A stretch of 64,000 nt of DNA from Zophobihabitans entericus (GTDB lineage: Bacteria > Pseudomonadota > Gammaproteobacteria > Enterobacterales > Orbaceae). The stretch lies in the NCBI RefSeq assembly GCF_011745665.1, contig NZ_CP050253.1:471418-535417 (forward strand), given 5' to 3'. Position 1 is the stretch's first letter. Each line of letters opens with the position of its first letter. Both the position numbers and the translations under genes were made by a program. Below the pieces are notes generated by a model that saw nothing but the letters and a program-made list of their open reading frames with translations, had not been told where the DNA came from and searched no databases. This document shows positions 18,089 to 26,582 of the stretch, piece after piece.

Positions 18089-19090
18089 TTAGGGTTGTAC
18101 GAAACCAATCGCATAATAGACTTTATTTAGTGTTGCTTGTGCCCGGTTACGTGCTTTTTCTGCACCTTCACGCATCACTTGTTGTAGGTATTTTTCATCA
18201 CTACGGAACTGATGATAACGCGCTTGTAACTCAGTTAGCATACCTGCAACTTGTGAAGCCACTTCCGTTTTTAAGTGACCGTACATTTTGCCTTCAAACT
18301 CTTGTTCTAACTGAGCAATTGTTTTACCAGTTACACCAGAAAGAATATCCAGTAAGTTAGACACACCGGCTTTGTTTTCTAAATCATAACGCACCATTGG
18401 TGGTTCATCAGAGTCAGTCACTGCGCGTTTAAGCTTCTTCTCTACTGACTTAGGATCTTCCAATAAACCGATGACGTTGTTGCGGTTATCATCAGATTTT
18501 GACATTTTCTTAGTTGGATCCTGCAGAGCCATCACGCGTGCGCCTGATTTTGGAATAAATGGTTCAGGGACGGTAAAAATATTGCCATACAGTGCATTAA
18601 AGCGTGCAGCAACATCACGGGATAATTCAAGATGTTGTTTTTGGTCTTCCCCAACCGGAACCTGATTGGCCTGATAAAGTAAAATATCTGCCGCCATCAG
18701 AACCGGGTAGCTAAATAAACCGGCATTGATGTTTTCTGAGTGACGAGCTGATTTATCTTTAAATTGTGTCATACGGCTCAGTTCACCAAAATAGGTGTAG
18801 CAGTTGAGTACCCAGCTAAGCTGAGTATGCTCAGGCACATGTGACTGAACAAAAATAGTGCTTTTCTTCGGGTCGATACCGCAGGCTAAATACAGCGCTA
18901 AAGTGTCTAGCGTGGCTTTGTGTAGTGCAACAGGATCTTGTCTTACAGTAATGGCGTGTTGGTTAACAATACAGTAAATGCAATCATACTCATCCTGCAT
19001 TTTTACCCATTGACGTAAAGCACCCATATAGTTACCAATCGTCAATTCACCTGAAGGTTGTGCACCACTAAATACAATAGGTTTACTCAT
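18089..19090 (-). CDS. trpS: Tryptophanyl-tRNA synthetase
   Basis: Class I aminoacyl-tRNA synthetase charging tRNA-Trp. 333 residues (334 in E. coli). The HIGH-equivalent appears as [14 protein letters not shown] (residues 13-26) and the KMSKS loop as KKMSKSDDN (about 193-201). Family features [13 protein letters not shown] (near 144) and [10 protein letters not shown] are present. It follows gph by 39 bp, the dam-rpe-gph-trpS order of enterobacteria, and trkA follows. Confidence 0.97.
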   Translation of the reverse strand: MSKPIVFSGAQPSGELTIGNYMGALRQWVKMQDEYDCIYCIVNQHAITVRQDPVALHKATLDTLALYLACGIDPKKSTIFVQSHVPEHTQLSWVLNCYTYFGELSRMTQFKDKSARHSENINAGLFSYPVLMAADILLYQANQVPVGEDQKQHLELSRDVAARFNALYGNIFTVPEPFIPKSGARVMALQDPTKKMSKSDDNRNNVIGLLEDPKSVEKKLKRAVTDSDEPPMVRYDLENKAGVSNLLDILSGVTGKTIAQLEQEFEGKMYGHLKTEVASQVAGMLTELQARYHQFRSDEKYLQQVMREGAEKARNRAQATLNKVYYAIGFVQP

Positions 19091-19129
19091 AAAACGTGCC
19101 TTTTAAAATTAATTAGGTTATTCGTTGCG

Positions 19130-19828
19130 TTATTTTGTTGGTTCTGCTCTTGGCAACGGTAAAATAGATAAAATTTCATCAAAACGGTCAAATAGAAAAT
19201 CAGGTTCACTACTGGCTATCGATTCGCCATAGTTATAGCCATATGATAGCCCAACTGTCGGGCAATGTGCATTTTTAGCAGCTGAAATATCATTACGGGA
19301 ATCGCCCACAAATAGCAATTGGTCATGATAGAGACCAAATGTTGCCATGACCTGATAAAGTGGTGCCGGGTGTGGTTTTAATTTAATGACGTCACCACCG
19401 CCAAGGCAAAGCGAAAAGTAAGATTTAATTCCTAAAGATTCCAGTAAAGAGGGCAAAAACTGTGCCGGCTTATTGGTCACTAACGCTAATGGGTAGCCAT
19501 TTTCTTGCAGAGTACGTAATGTCTCTGTGACATGCGGGAAGAGCTTGGTACCTTCATCAATCGTTTGGTCATAGTATTTATCAAACAGAGCCCGAGCTTT
19601 AGTAAATAACTCGTCAGGCGCATTAACTTGTTTGAATACTCTTTGCACCAGAACATCGACACCATTACCGACCCAGTTTTTAACTTGTTCATCAGTCACG
19701 GTCGGAAGATTAAGTTCTTTTAGCATTAACTGAACAGCAAGCGCAAGTCCGGGGGCACTATCAACCAGCGTACCGTCTAAATCAAATGCGATTGCCTGAA
19801 TCTGATTAAGTGAATGAGATTTTTGCAT
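19130..19828 (-). CDS. gph: Phosphoglycolate phosphatase
   Basis: HAD-superfamily phosphatase that hydrolyses 2-phosphoglycolate, a by-product of DNA 3'-end repair. 232 residues (252 in E. coli). Motif I FDLDGTLVD with nucleophile Asp at about residue 15, motif II LVTNKPAQF near 116-124, and motif III/IV LFVGDSRNDISAAKNA near 173 are all present. The helical cap domain lies between. It is 21 bp downstream of rpe. Other HAD phosphatases share these motifs; the rpe-gph-trpS order supports the call. Confidence 0.93.
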   Translation of the reverse strand: MQKSHSLNQIQAIAFDLDGTLVDSAPGLALAVQLMLKELNLPTVTDEQVKNWVGNGVDVLVQRVFKQVNAPDELFTKARALFDKYYDQTIDEGTKLFPHVTETLRTLQENGYPLALVTNKPAQFLPSLLESLGIKSYFSLCLGGGDVIKLKPHPAPLYQVMATFGLYHDQLLFVGDSRNDISAAKNAHCPTVGLSYGYNYGESIASSEPDFLFDRFDEILSILPLPRAEPTK

Positions 19829-19849
19829 CGTTTTGCGCCTGTTTTTTGA

Positions 19850-20524
19850 CTACTTCTGATCGACTGAACGTAGTTCAGCGCGCATTTTATCAATGACTTG
19901 TTTGTAGTCATGACCAAAAATAGCTGAACCGGCTACAAACATATCAGCCCCTGCGGCGGCAATTTCTGCAATGTTCTCAGCTTTAACGCCACCGTCTACT
20001 TCTAAACGAATATCACGGCCACTCTGGTCGATTAACTTTCTGACTTGCTTTAGTTTATCAAGCGTTGATCGAATAAACGATTGACCGCCAAAGCCCGGAT
20101 TAACACTCATAAGTAGAATTAAGTCTACTTTATCCATGACGTAATCAAGGTAGCTGAGCGGTGTCGCGGGATTAAAGACAATGCCCGCAGTACAACCGTT
20201 ATCTCTGATTAGCTGTAATGAGCGATCTAAATGAATGGTGGACTCCGGATGAATAGAAATATTATTTGCTCCGGCTTTGGCAAAGGCTGGAATCAGCTCA
20301 TCAACTGGTGTGACCATTAAATGCACATCAATTGGTGCTGTAATACCATAATCACGTAGCGCTTTACAAAACATTGGGCCCATGGTCAGATTTGGGACAT
20401 AGTGATTATCCATCACATCAAAATGAACCACATCAGCGCCAGCTGCGAGTACTTTTGCTGTATCTTCGCCTAAACGGGCAAAATCAGCAGAGAGAATTGA
20501 TGGAGCAATTAAATAGTTTTTCAT
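19850..20524 (-). CDS. rpe: Ribulose-phosphate 3-epimerase
   Basis: Interconverts ribulose 5-phosphate and xylulose 5-phosphate in the pentose phosphate pathway. TIM barrel of 224 residues (225 in E. coli). The N-terminal [15 protein letters not shown] is the family signature. Metal ligands are seen at H34 and D36 ([13 protein letters not shown]), H68 (DVHLMV) and the aspartate of LEVDGGV near 175. [11 protein letters not shown] is the phosphate-loop region. It lies 33 bp downstream of dam and 21 bp upstream of gph. Confidence 0.97.
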   Translation of the reverse strand: MKNYLIAPSILSADFARLGEDTAKVLAAGADVVHFDVMDNHYVPNLTMGPMFCKALRDYGITAPIDVHLMVTPVDELIPAFAKAGANNISIHPESTIHLDRSLQLIRDNGCTAGIVFNPATPLSYLDYVMDKVDLILLMSVNPGFGGQSFIRSTLDKLKQVRKLIDQSGRDIRLEVDGGVKAENIAEIAAAGADMFVAGSAIFGHDYKQVIDKMRAELRSVDQK

Positions 20525-20557
20525 CAGTGACCTCTATCTAAGGTGACGATATATCAC

Positions 20558-21370
20558 TTAGCGATATAGCGCCAAAAGTTCATCTATTTTATTTCTTCCG
20601 TCTCCGTTACGACTGATTGAACGTCTTGTCTCTACGCTAAAAATAGTCGCATTTTTATACCAGACGCGGGTATTTTCAGTATCGTTATTGGAAATTAAAA
20701 CAGGTACTTGATATTTTGCGGCAATTTTTTCAGCTAATAAAGCTAAATTTTTCTGCTGCACATTACTAAATCCATTGGCGTAATAAGCGGTAAAATTAGC
20801 ACTATCAGAAAGTGGTTCGTAAGGAGGGTCGCAGTAAACGACAGATCCTGTACGCGCTTTTTTCATCGCCTTTTCATAAGATGTACAAATAAACTGAGCG
20901 TTCTTGGCTTTTTCAGCAAAATAGTGAATTTCACTTTCCGGAAAATAGATCTTTTTGTACTGGCCAAAAGGAACGTTAAATTCCCCGCTGCTGTTATAAC
21001 GACAAAGTCCATTGTAACAATGACGATTCAGATAGAGAAATAGCAGAGAACGCTGATATTCACTGTCACTTTGATTAAATAAATCACGTAGTTCATAAAA
21101 AGCCGGAGCGGTATTATTCTGTTCTGTAAACAGGAGCTTTGCATCCTGAATAAATTTTTGCGGTGAACGCTTAATAATCTTAAACAGAGAAATTAAGTCC
21201 TGATTAATATCAGAAAGAATGTAGCTCTCATAATTGGTATTGAGGAATACAGAACCGGCACCAACAAAAGGCTCAATGAGTTGCTCGCCTTCCGGTAGAC
21301 ATTTAGTAATTTTTTCAACTAATGTGTATTTCCCACCGGCCCATTTTAGAAAAGCGCGATGTTTTTTCAA
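20558..21370 (-). CDS. dam: DNA adenine methyltransferase
   Basis: Orphan methylase that makes N6-methyladenine in GATC for mismatch repair, replication timing and gene control. 270 residues (278 in E. coli). The SAM-binding FLKWAGGKYTLVEKI is at residues 8-22, FVGAGSVFLN near 35, and catalytic motif IV DPPY near 180 (YCDPPYEPLSDSANF). The alpha-class motif order and the RNGDGRNKIDELL C-terminus match Dam. It sits between damX and rpe, the usual neighbourhood. No restriction gene is nearby, which supports a regulatory role. Confidence 0.95.
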   Translation of the reverse strand: MKKHRAFLKWAGGKYTLVEKITKCLPEGEQLIEPFVGAGSVFLNTNYESYILSDINQDLISLFKIIKRSPQKFIQDAKLLFTEQNNTAPAFYELRDLFNQSDSEYQRSLLFLYLNRHCYNGLCRYNSSGEFNVPFGQYKKIYFPESEIHYFAEKAKNAQFICTSYEKAMKKARTGSVVYCDPPYEPLSDSANFTAYYANGFSNVQQKNLALLAEKIAAKYQVPVLISNNDTENTRVWYKNATIFSVETRRSISRNGDGRNKIDELLALYR

Positions 21371-21422
21371 ATTTTGCTCCTAAAGCGAAGCACTACGGTG
21401 CAGAAATGCAGAGTATTAATCA

Positions 21423-22232
21423 TCATTTGGCCTGTTTATCCTTTTGTACCGCCAGGCCAGATTTAATCCATGGAGAGTTCGCTTTTAATGCATCTGGCAA
21501 CGCTTGTATCGCTGCTTTAGCATCATTTTGATTAGCAAAATCACCCTTGATTAAGACAAACCAAGGGTCTTGCCCTTTACGGGTTTCATAAACTTGATAG
21601 TTAGAAATCTGATATTTCTTAGCAAAGTCGAGTAGGTTTTGCAAAGAAGATGAAGCACTCAACTGAATAGTGTAGTGAGTGGTTGATAAATTGGTCGTTA
21701 ATGGTTTTTCGTTATGCTCATAATTAATGTCAGTTGGTTTACTGCCTAACTGAATACGAGCAGGTGTATCAGACGTCCCGGTCTTATTGAGCTCTAATAT
21801 TTTTTGTTCTATTTGGTCAGTAATCTCACCCGGAATTTCTAAACGTTCCTGATGATTACTGCTCTCTTGTGGTTTACTCTGGGTTGGATCACGAGAGATT
21901 GGTGCAGGCTCAATGGCTGTATAATTGCCATTTGAGTTGGTAGCGGTATTTGTTTCACCTGATTCAGTTGTGCCGTCTGTTACCTGTTCTGTATTTTCAC
22001 CGGTGAGTAGATTATCTGATGGTGATGTATTTTCTGGTGCCGGAGAGCGGAAAACAAAATAACTTGCCAGTAATAGTAAGATAAAGGCAATCAGAATAAT
22101 AATGATGATGCGCTTACTGAAATGGATGGAAGAGAGCCGTTCAGCCATAGGATTGTGTGATTTTGATTCAGTAACGGTGTAGCGGTCTTCTTTCTCCGCC
22201 CGCATAGAATCTGTATCGTGCTCACTCATCAT
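21423..22232 (-). CDS. damX: SPOR-domain cell-division protein DamX (short form)
   Basis: Bitopic inner-membrane protein thought to bind denuded septal peptidoglycan through its SPOR domain. 269 residues, much shorter than E. coli DamX (428). A short cytoplasmic N-terminus (1-40) precedes a single membrane helix (about 41-60, IIIIILIAFILLLLASYFVF). A periplasmic linker rich in Thr/Ser/Asn/Glu (65-170) follows, then the SPOR domain (about 180-262, HYTIQLSASSSLQNLLDFA to ALPDALKANSPWI). The start is one of two adjacent ATGs (22232 or 22229); GGAG lies 3 or 6 nt before them, which favours the second. It lies between aroK and dam, as in E. coli except that aroB is missing. Confidence 0.85.
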   Translation of the reverse strand: MMSEHDTDSMRAEKEDRYTVTESKSHNPMAERLSSIHFSKRIIIIILIAFILLLLASYFVFRSPAPENTSPSDNLLTGENTEQVTDGTTESGETNTATNSNGNYTAIEPAPISRDPTQSKPQESSNHQERLEIPGEITDQIEQKILELNKTGTSDTPARIQLGSKPTDINYEHNEKPLTTNLSTTHYTIQLSASSSLQNLLDFAKKYQISNYQVYETRKGQDPWFVLIKGDFANQNDAKAAIQALPDALKANSPWIKSGLAVQKDKQAK

Positions 22233-22289
22233 GCTCTCCTACATATAAAAAGCCCAAAAAATTCAGTAATATCAGAACTGTAAATAGAA

Positions 22290-22811
22290 TTATATCTGTT
22301 CTATTTGTTCGATGATATAGCTAGCAACACCTTTTGCGCTTTGTTCGTCCGTTTTAATTGTGATATCAGCGATCTCATCATACAAGGGATTACGTTCCTT
22401 GGCGAGTTCTTCATAACGAGAACGAGGTGTATTCGCACCTTGTAACAGCGGGCGACGTTTATCTTTTTGCGTTCTGGACATCTGCTTTTCAATGGTCGTT
22501 TCAAGATAAACCACGATGCCACGTGCAGACAGACGGTTACGCGTCTCTTTAGACAGAATAGAACCACCACCTGTAGCAAGAACCACGCCTTGTTTTTCGG
22601 TCAGTTCGTTGATGACTTTTTCTTCCCGAACTCTAAAGCCTTCTTCACCTTCCAGATCAAAAATCCACGCAATATCTGCACCGGTGCGTTTTTCAATTTC
22701 CTGATCTGAATCGAAAAATTCCATGCCCAATTGTTGTGCTATTTGTCGACCAATAGTGCTTTTACCTGCCCCCATTGGGCCAATAAGAAAGATGTTTCGC
22801 TTCTCTGCCAT
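22290..22811 (-). CDS. aroK: Shikimate kinase I
   Basis: ATP-dependent phosphorylation of shikimate to shikimate 3-phosphate in the common aromatic pathway. 173 residues, as in E. coli AroK. P-loop GPMGAGKST at residues 11-19, shikimate-binding [11 protein letters not shown] near 34-44, LATGGGSIL near 78, and the lid arginines in RRPLLQG near 118. It heads the aroK-damX-dam-rpe-gph-trpS-trkA run. Enterobacteria have aroB (3-dehydroquinate synthase) directly after aroK; here damX starts 57 bp downstream with no aroB between. Confidence 0.96.
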   Translation of the reverse strand: MAEKRNIFLIGPMGAGKSTIGRQIAQQLGMEFFDSDQEIEKRTGADIAWIFDLEGEEGFRVREEKVINELTEKQGVVLATGGGSILSKETRNRLSARGIVVYLETTIEKQMSRTQKDKRRPLLQGANTPRSRYEELAKERNPLYDEIADITIKTDEQSAKGVASYIIEQIEQI

Positions 22812-22956
22812 TGTAATATCGTCAATATGTTGGTTAATTAATGCTTATAAAACAATACTATAAGCTTCTTTTTCTGATCCTCGTCAAAAGAACAAAAATT
22901 TAAGAGAGCAATTATCGCAAGACTTCAAGCCTTTTGTAAAGCCCTTTGGTTGTAAA

Positions 22957-23934
22957 TCAACTAATACCTGCCTGATGCAAATCATGTATATTTAGTGCCC
23001 CAACCAGTTCACCATGAGCATTTACTACCGGTGCAGCACTAATATTGTGATCATGTAGTGATTTAATTGCTTCAGCTGCTTTCCAGTCTGCCGGTAATCG
23101 ATAACCTGGTGAGGTCATCACTTGTTTAATTGGATCCTGCAATGTGCCATTTTTGAGTAATAAACGACGCAGGTCACCATCAGTGAAAACACCAATAATC
23201 TTATGTGCACTATCACAAACTGCTACCAGGCCAAGACCCGTTCTGCTCAGTTCCAGCATCGCTTCAAATACGGTAGCTGTTTCGGGTATGTAAGGCACTC
23301 GATCGCCAGTACGCATGATATCTCTGACGTGGTTAAGCAGTCTTGCCCCAAGGCTCCCAGCTGGGTGAGAGCGAGCAAAATCCTCTTCGCTAAACTCACG
23401 AGCACGCATTAAAGTGATTGCTAAGGCATCACCCATTAGCAAGGTATTCGTTGAACTCGACGTTGGTGCCAGGCCCATTGGACAGGCTTCTTTTTCAATA
23501 TTAATATCCAGTACGCTGTAAGCAGCTTCAGCAAGTGGTGAATCTTTACCGCCGGTAATGGCAATAACGGGTACATTCATCGATTTTAAGGTTGGCAGAA
23601 TCATATTAAATTCTTTAGCCCGACCAGAGTAAGAGATTAGCAGTGCAATATCATTAGGTTCGATCATCCCCAGATCACCGTGTAGCGCTTCAGATGGATG
23701 CATAAAGAAAGACGGTGTTCCTGTACTGGCAAGTGATGCAGCAATTTTTTTACCGATATGACCTGATTTACCAATTCCTGAAACCACTACTTTACCTTTG
23801 GTAGACAGGATTAATTCACAGGCTCGAACAAAGTCATCACCTAAACGGCCCGGCAGCTTTTGTGCTTCATAGAGTTCAAGTGCTAATACTTCACGACCAT
23901 ACTGCAATAACTTTTCTTTATTCGTTGGGTTCAT
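22957..23934 (-). CDS. gutQ: D-arabinose 5-phosphate isomerase, GutQ type
   Basis: Interconverts ribulose 5-phosphate and arabinose 5-phosphate, the precursor of Kdo in lipopolysaccharide. 325 residues. Sugar isomerase (SIS) domain, about 35-170: VVSGIGKSGHIGKKIAASL, HGDLGMIEPND, ACPMGLAPTSSS. Two CBS domains follow, about 205-265 and 270-325. Residue choices such as LELYEAQKLPGRLGDDFVRA and ELSRTGLGLVAVCD follow GutQ and not KdsD. No glucitol (gut) genes surround it: it stands alone between aroK and the thi operon. It may serve as the general isomerase for Kdo supply; KdsD is the alternative name. Confidence 0.88.
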   Translation of the reverse strand: MNPTNKEKLLQYGREVLALELYEAQKLPGRLGDDFVRACELILSTKGKVVVSGIGKSGHIGKKIAASLASTGTPSFFMHPSEALHGDLGMIEPNDIALLISYSGRAKEFNMILPTLKSMNVPVIAITGGKDSPLAEAAYSVLDINIEKEACPMGLAPTSSSTNTLLMGDALAITLMRAREFSEEDFARSHPAGSLGARLLNHVRDIMRTGDRVPYIPETATVFEAMLELSRTGLGLVAVCDSAHKIIGVFTDGDLRRLLLKNGTLQDPIKQVMTSPGYRLPADWKAAEAIKSLHDHNISAAPVVNAHGELVGALNIHDLHQAGIS

Positions 23935-24004
23935 TTCTTTATGCCTTTATCGATGAGAATTAACTGAAGATGTAAACGCCTGATAGTGTACCAAAAAGTG
24001 TAAT

Positions 24005-24043
24005 AAAATCAAACCGTTATAATATATTTAACCCTTTGATTTT
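24005..24043. repeat. AT-rich hairpin-family copy between gutQ and thiM
   Basis: AAAATCAAA (24005-24013) pairs with TTTGATTTT (24035-24043); the inner arms read CCGTTA and TTAACCC, so the centre is degenerate. The right arm AACCCTTTGATTTTATT and the flank GAAGAAATTATTT match other copies. It lies between divergent genes, where a terminator has no obvious job. The rest of this 323-bp gap holds the thi promoter and riboswitch. Confidence 0.6.
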
Positions 24044-24096
24044 ATTGAAGAAATTATTTGAGGCGTAAATGAAACTGCACGAAAAATGCATAGTTG

Positions 24097-24125
24097 TTGA
24101 TAAATGAGTAAATCCTGTTCATAAT
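24097..24125 (+). promoter_or_regulatory. Sigma-70 promoter of the thiMED operon
   Basis: -35 TTGATA (24097-24102), 17-bp spacer, -10 CATAAT (24120-24125). Transcription would begin near 24132, just before the TPP riboswitch. Confidence 0.7.
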
Positions 24126-24137
24126 GTTTACGACCTT

Positions 24138-24210
24138 GACTCGGGGTGCTGCTTGCCAGCTGAGAAATACCCGTTGAACCTGATCTGGATGATACCAGCG
24201 TAGGGAAGTC
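24138..24210 (+). ncRNA. TPP (THI-box) riboswitch
   Basis: The aptamer core is plain: CTCGGGGTGC, then CTGAGA, ATACCCGTTGAACCTGA, CTGGATGATACCAGCG and TAGGGAAGT, in canonical order. It lies 48 bp before thiM. Known mechanism: TPP binding lowers expression of thiamine genes, usually by hiding the ribosome-binding site or by termination. The ribosome-binding site AAGGAGAG near 24248 falls in the expected expression platform; I see no T-tract terminator, so translational control is the likelier mode. Confidence 0.96.
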
Positions 24211-24257
24211 TCCTGTTTATGACAGTTCTTCCCCGGTAATTTTATTAAGGAGAGAAT

Positions 24258-25046
24258 ATGTCAGCCATTATTCCTTTCGCCGAACCATTTACATCGCAGC
24301 AAGCTGTGATTTATCAACAACAATTACGTGAGAGAAGACCTCTGGTACATTGTCTGACTAATGATGTGGTACAAAATTTTACTGCAAATGTGTTACTTGC
24401 TATTGGTGCATCGCCTGCCATGGTGATCGCACGGGAAGAAGTACGAGACTTTGTTGTTGTAGCCGATAGTTTGCTTATCAATATCGGGACTGTGAATCAT
24501 TCGATTATCGATAGTATGCTGCTGGCTGCTGAATCTGCTTATCAGACTAAAACGCCCTGGGTGCTAGATCCTGTGGCGGTTAGTCCTATTCTTACTTATC
24601 GTACTGAACTGGCCAAACAGCTGTTATCGTTTAATCCAACAGTTATTCGTGGTAATGCCTCAGAAATTTTGGTTCTGGCGGGTGAGAAGTCATCCGGTAA
24701 AGGGACAGATAGTTTAGATAGTACAGATTCAGCTTTACAGGCCGCTCAGGAACTGGCGATAAAATATCAAACGATTGTCGCGGTAACGGGTGCGATTGAT
24801 TACGTGACAGACGGGAAAACGACTTACGCCATTCACGCTGGTGATGAGATGTTAACACGAGTAACAGGTACTGGCTGTGCGTTGTCAGCTATGGTGGCTG
24901 CTTTTATTGGCAGTAATGAAGATTCTTTATCAGCAGCGGCAGCAGCCTGTTTATCAATGTCACTGGCTGGTGAGCGGGCAAATAAAACACAAGGACTTGG
25001 CACATTTATCTTTAGTGTGCTGGATCATCTTTCTTTAGATTCTTAG
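24258..25046 (+). CDS. thiM: Hydroxyethylthiazole kinase
   Basis: Salvage kinase that phosphorylates 4-methyl-5-(2-hydroxyethyl)thiazole for joining to the pyrimidine. 262 residues, full length. Family features: PLVHCLTNDVVQNFTANVLL near residue 30, WVLDPVAVSP near 98, IRGNASEIL near 128 and the catalytic RVTGTGCALSAMVAAF near 200, with the anion-hole glycines and cysteine. First gene of thiM-thiE-thiD under the TPP riboswitch; the stop codon is directly followed by thiE. No thiC, thiG, thiS or thiF is present here. Confidence 0.96.
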   Translation: MSAIIPFAEPFTSQQAVIYQQQLRERRPLVHCLTNDVVQNFTANVLLAIGASPAMVIAREEVRDFVVVADSLLINIGTVNHSIIDSMLLAAESAYQTKTPWVLDPVAVSPILTYRTELAKQLLSFNPTVIRGNASEILVLAGEKSSGKGTDSLDSTDSALQAAQELAIKYQTIVAVTGAIDYVTDGKTTYAIHAGDEMLTRVTGTGCALSAMVAAFIGSNEDSLSAAAAACLSMSLAGERANKTQGLGTFIFSVLDHLSLDS

Positions 25047-25055
25047 GTGAAAATG

Positions 25056-25697
25056 ATGAAAAAACAATTGGATTTATCACTTTATTTAGTCCTTGATCCT
25101 GTTTTATGTGGCGGTATTGAGGGGATGGTTCGTACTACGGATCTTGCTGTCAAAAACGGCGTGACGGCGGTCCAGCTCCGATCTGAGCATTCGTTAAATC
25201 GCAAGCAGTGGTATGAAGCCGGTCTGGCTTTAAAGCAGTTGCTGAGTTCAACGTCGGTCCCATTATTTATTAATGATCAGGTTGATGTTGCTTTAGCGGT
25301 TGATGCTGATGGTGTGCATGTCGGACAGAGTGATTTACCTGTGGATGTGGTTCGTCGTCTGATTGGCGCTGACAAATTTTTGGGACTATCAGTGTCTAAT
25401 TTAGCAGAGCTTAATAATGTGCCGTGGAATCTGGTTGATTATTTAGGCATTGGTCCGGTCTTTCCAACCACTTCAAAAACTAATGCAGCACCAGCGCTTG
25501 GGGTTGCAGGTTTACAAACTCTTGTTGCACAAAAATGTTGTCCGGCTGTTGCAATTGGTGGAATCAACTCATCTAATTTGGCCCCAGTGGTTCAAACGGG
25601 TGTTGAGGGTGTGGCTGTCGTATCAGCAATTTGTGGGCAGGTAGATATTGCACAGGTAACTAAACAGCTGATGACTCAAATAAGTGGAGCAAAATAA
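25056..25697 (+). CDS. thiE: Thiamine-phosphate synthase
   Basis: Condenses HMP-PP with thiazole phosphate to thiamine monophosphate. A TIM barrel of about 213 residues. Seen: YLVLDPVLCGG, TAVQLRSE, LFINDQVDVALAVDADGVHVGQSDLP (near residues 68-95), the pyrophosphate-binding GIGPVFPTTSK near 133, and AIGGINSSN near 169. The frame is open from a GTG at 25047, directly after the thiM stop. I prefer the ATG at 25056 (or 25053) because AGGTGA at 25045-25050 then sits at a workable distance. The stop codon overlaps the thiD start by one base (TAATG), which implies translational coupling. Confidence 0.94.
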   Translation: MKKQLDLSLYLVLDPVLCGGIEGMVRTTDLAVKNGVTAVQLRSEHSLNRKQWYEAGLALKQLLSSTSVPLFINDQVDVALAVDADGVHVGQSDLPVDVVRRLIGADKFLGLSVSNLAELNNVPWNLVDYLGIGPVFPTTSKTNAAPALGVAGLQTLVAQKCCPAVAIGGINSSNLAPVVQTGVEGVAVVSAICGQVDIAQVTKQLMTQISGAK

Positions 25698-26491
25698 TGA
25701 CAACTCTTGCATTAACAATAGCGGGTTCTGATCCTAGTGGTGGGGCAGGAATTCAGGCAGATCTAAAAACGTTTTCTGCTTTAGGTGCATATGGTATGTC
25801 AGTGATTACGGCGTTGACAGCACAAAGCACACAGGGTGTTGACGATGTGTTTGCGGTACCCCCTGAATTTGTTAAAGCCCAGTTTGCTTCTATTATTAAA
25901 GATATTCAGATCGACAGTCTGAAAATTGGCATGCTGATGAATAAAGAGATCGTGCTGGCTGTGAGTGAACTATTAAAAGCCAGTTCTGTCCCCATTATTG
26001 TGCTGGATACGGTGATGGTGGCTAAAGGTGGTCATCCGTTACTCAAAACAGATGCGGTGGACGCTATTCGTCAGCGTCTTTTACCTCTGGCAACAGTGAT
26101 TACTCCAAATCTGCCTGAAGCCGCTGCACTACTTCAGTGTGATGAAGCGATAAGTGAAGAACAGATGCAGGAGCAAGGCAAAGCATTATTGCAATTAGGT
26201 TGTAAAGCTGTCCTGATGAAAGGTGGTCATTTATCTGGAGCAGAGAGCCCGGATTATTTGATCACTCCGGAGCAAATTTTACGTTTAACCGCGCCGCGTA
26301 TTCAGACTACAAATACTCACGGAACAGGTTGTACCTTATCTGCGGCTATTGCTGCCTTGTTACCACAAATGCCGTTGATCGAGGCAATCAAAGAGGCTAA
26401 AAACTATTTAAGTGGTGCGATCGCTCATGCTGATGATCTACAAATTGGACAAGGGATTGGACCTACACATCATTTTTATCAGTGGTGGTAA
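25697..26491 (+). CDS. thiD: Hydroxymethylpyrimidine / phosphomethylpyrimidine kinase
   Basis: Phosphorylates HMP and HMP-P in two steps to HMP-PP, the partner substrate of ThiE. Ribokinase-fold protein of 264 residues (266 in E. coli). Seen: LTIAGSDPSGGAGIQADLKTF at the start (the HMP-binding segment), VLDTVMVAKGGHPLL near 102, ITPNLPEAAALL near 134, and NTHGTGCTLSAAIAA near 208 with the catalytic cysteine of the anion hole. Last gene of the thiMED salvage operon, overlapping thiE by one base. With ThiM and ThiE it lets the cell rebuild thiamine from its two halves. Confidence 0.96.
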   Translation: MTTLALTIAGSDPSGGAGIQADLKTFSALGAYGMSVITALTAQSTQGVDDVFAVPPEFVKAQFASIIKDIQIDSLKIGMLMNKEIVLAVSELLKASSVPIIVLDTVMVAKGGHPLLKTDAVDAIRQRLLPLATVITPNLPEAAALLQCDEAISEEQMQEQGKALLQLGCKAVLMKGGHLSGAESPDYLITPEQILRLTAPRIQTTNTHGTGCTLSAAIAALLPQMPLIEAIKEAKNYLSGAIAHADDLQIGQGIGPTHHFYQWW

Positions 26492-26522
26492 TAAGAAATA
26501 CTGGAAGCAACAAGAGAAGTTA

Positions 26523-26551
26523 TTCACGCTAATTAGTTAATAGGGTATACT
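26523..26551 (+). promoter_or_regulatory. Probable ubiD promoter
   Basis: -35-like TTCACG (26523-26528), 17-bp spacer, -10 TATACT (26546-26551), about 31 bp before the ubiD start codon. Confidence 0.55.
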
Positions 26552-26582
26552 TTTTGGCAATTGACCCTGATGGATAAGTGGA

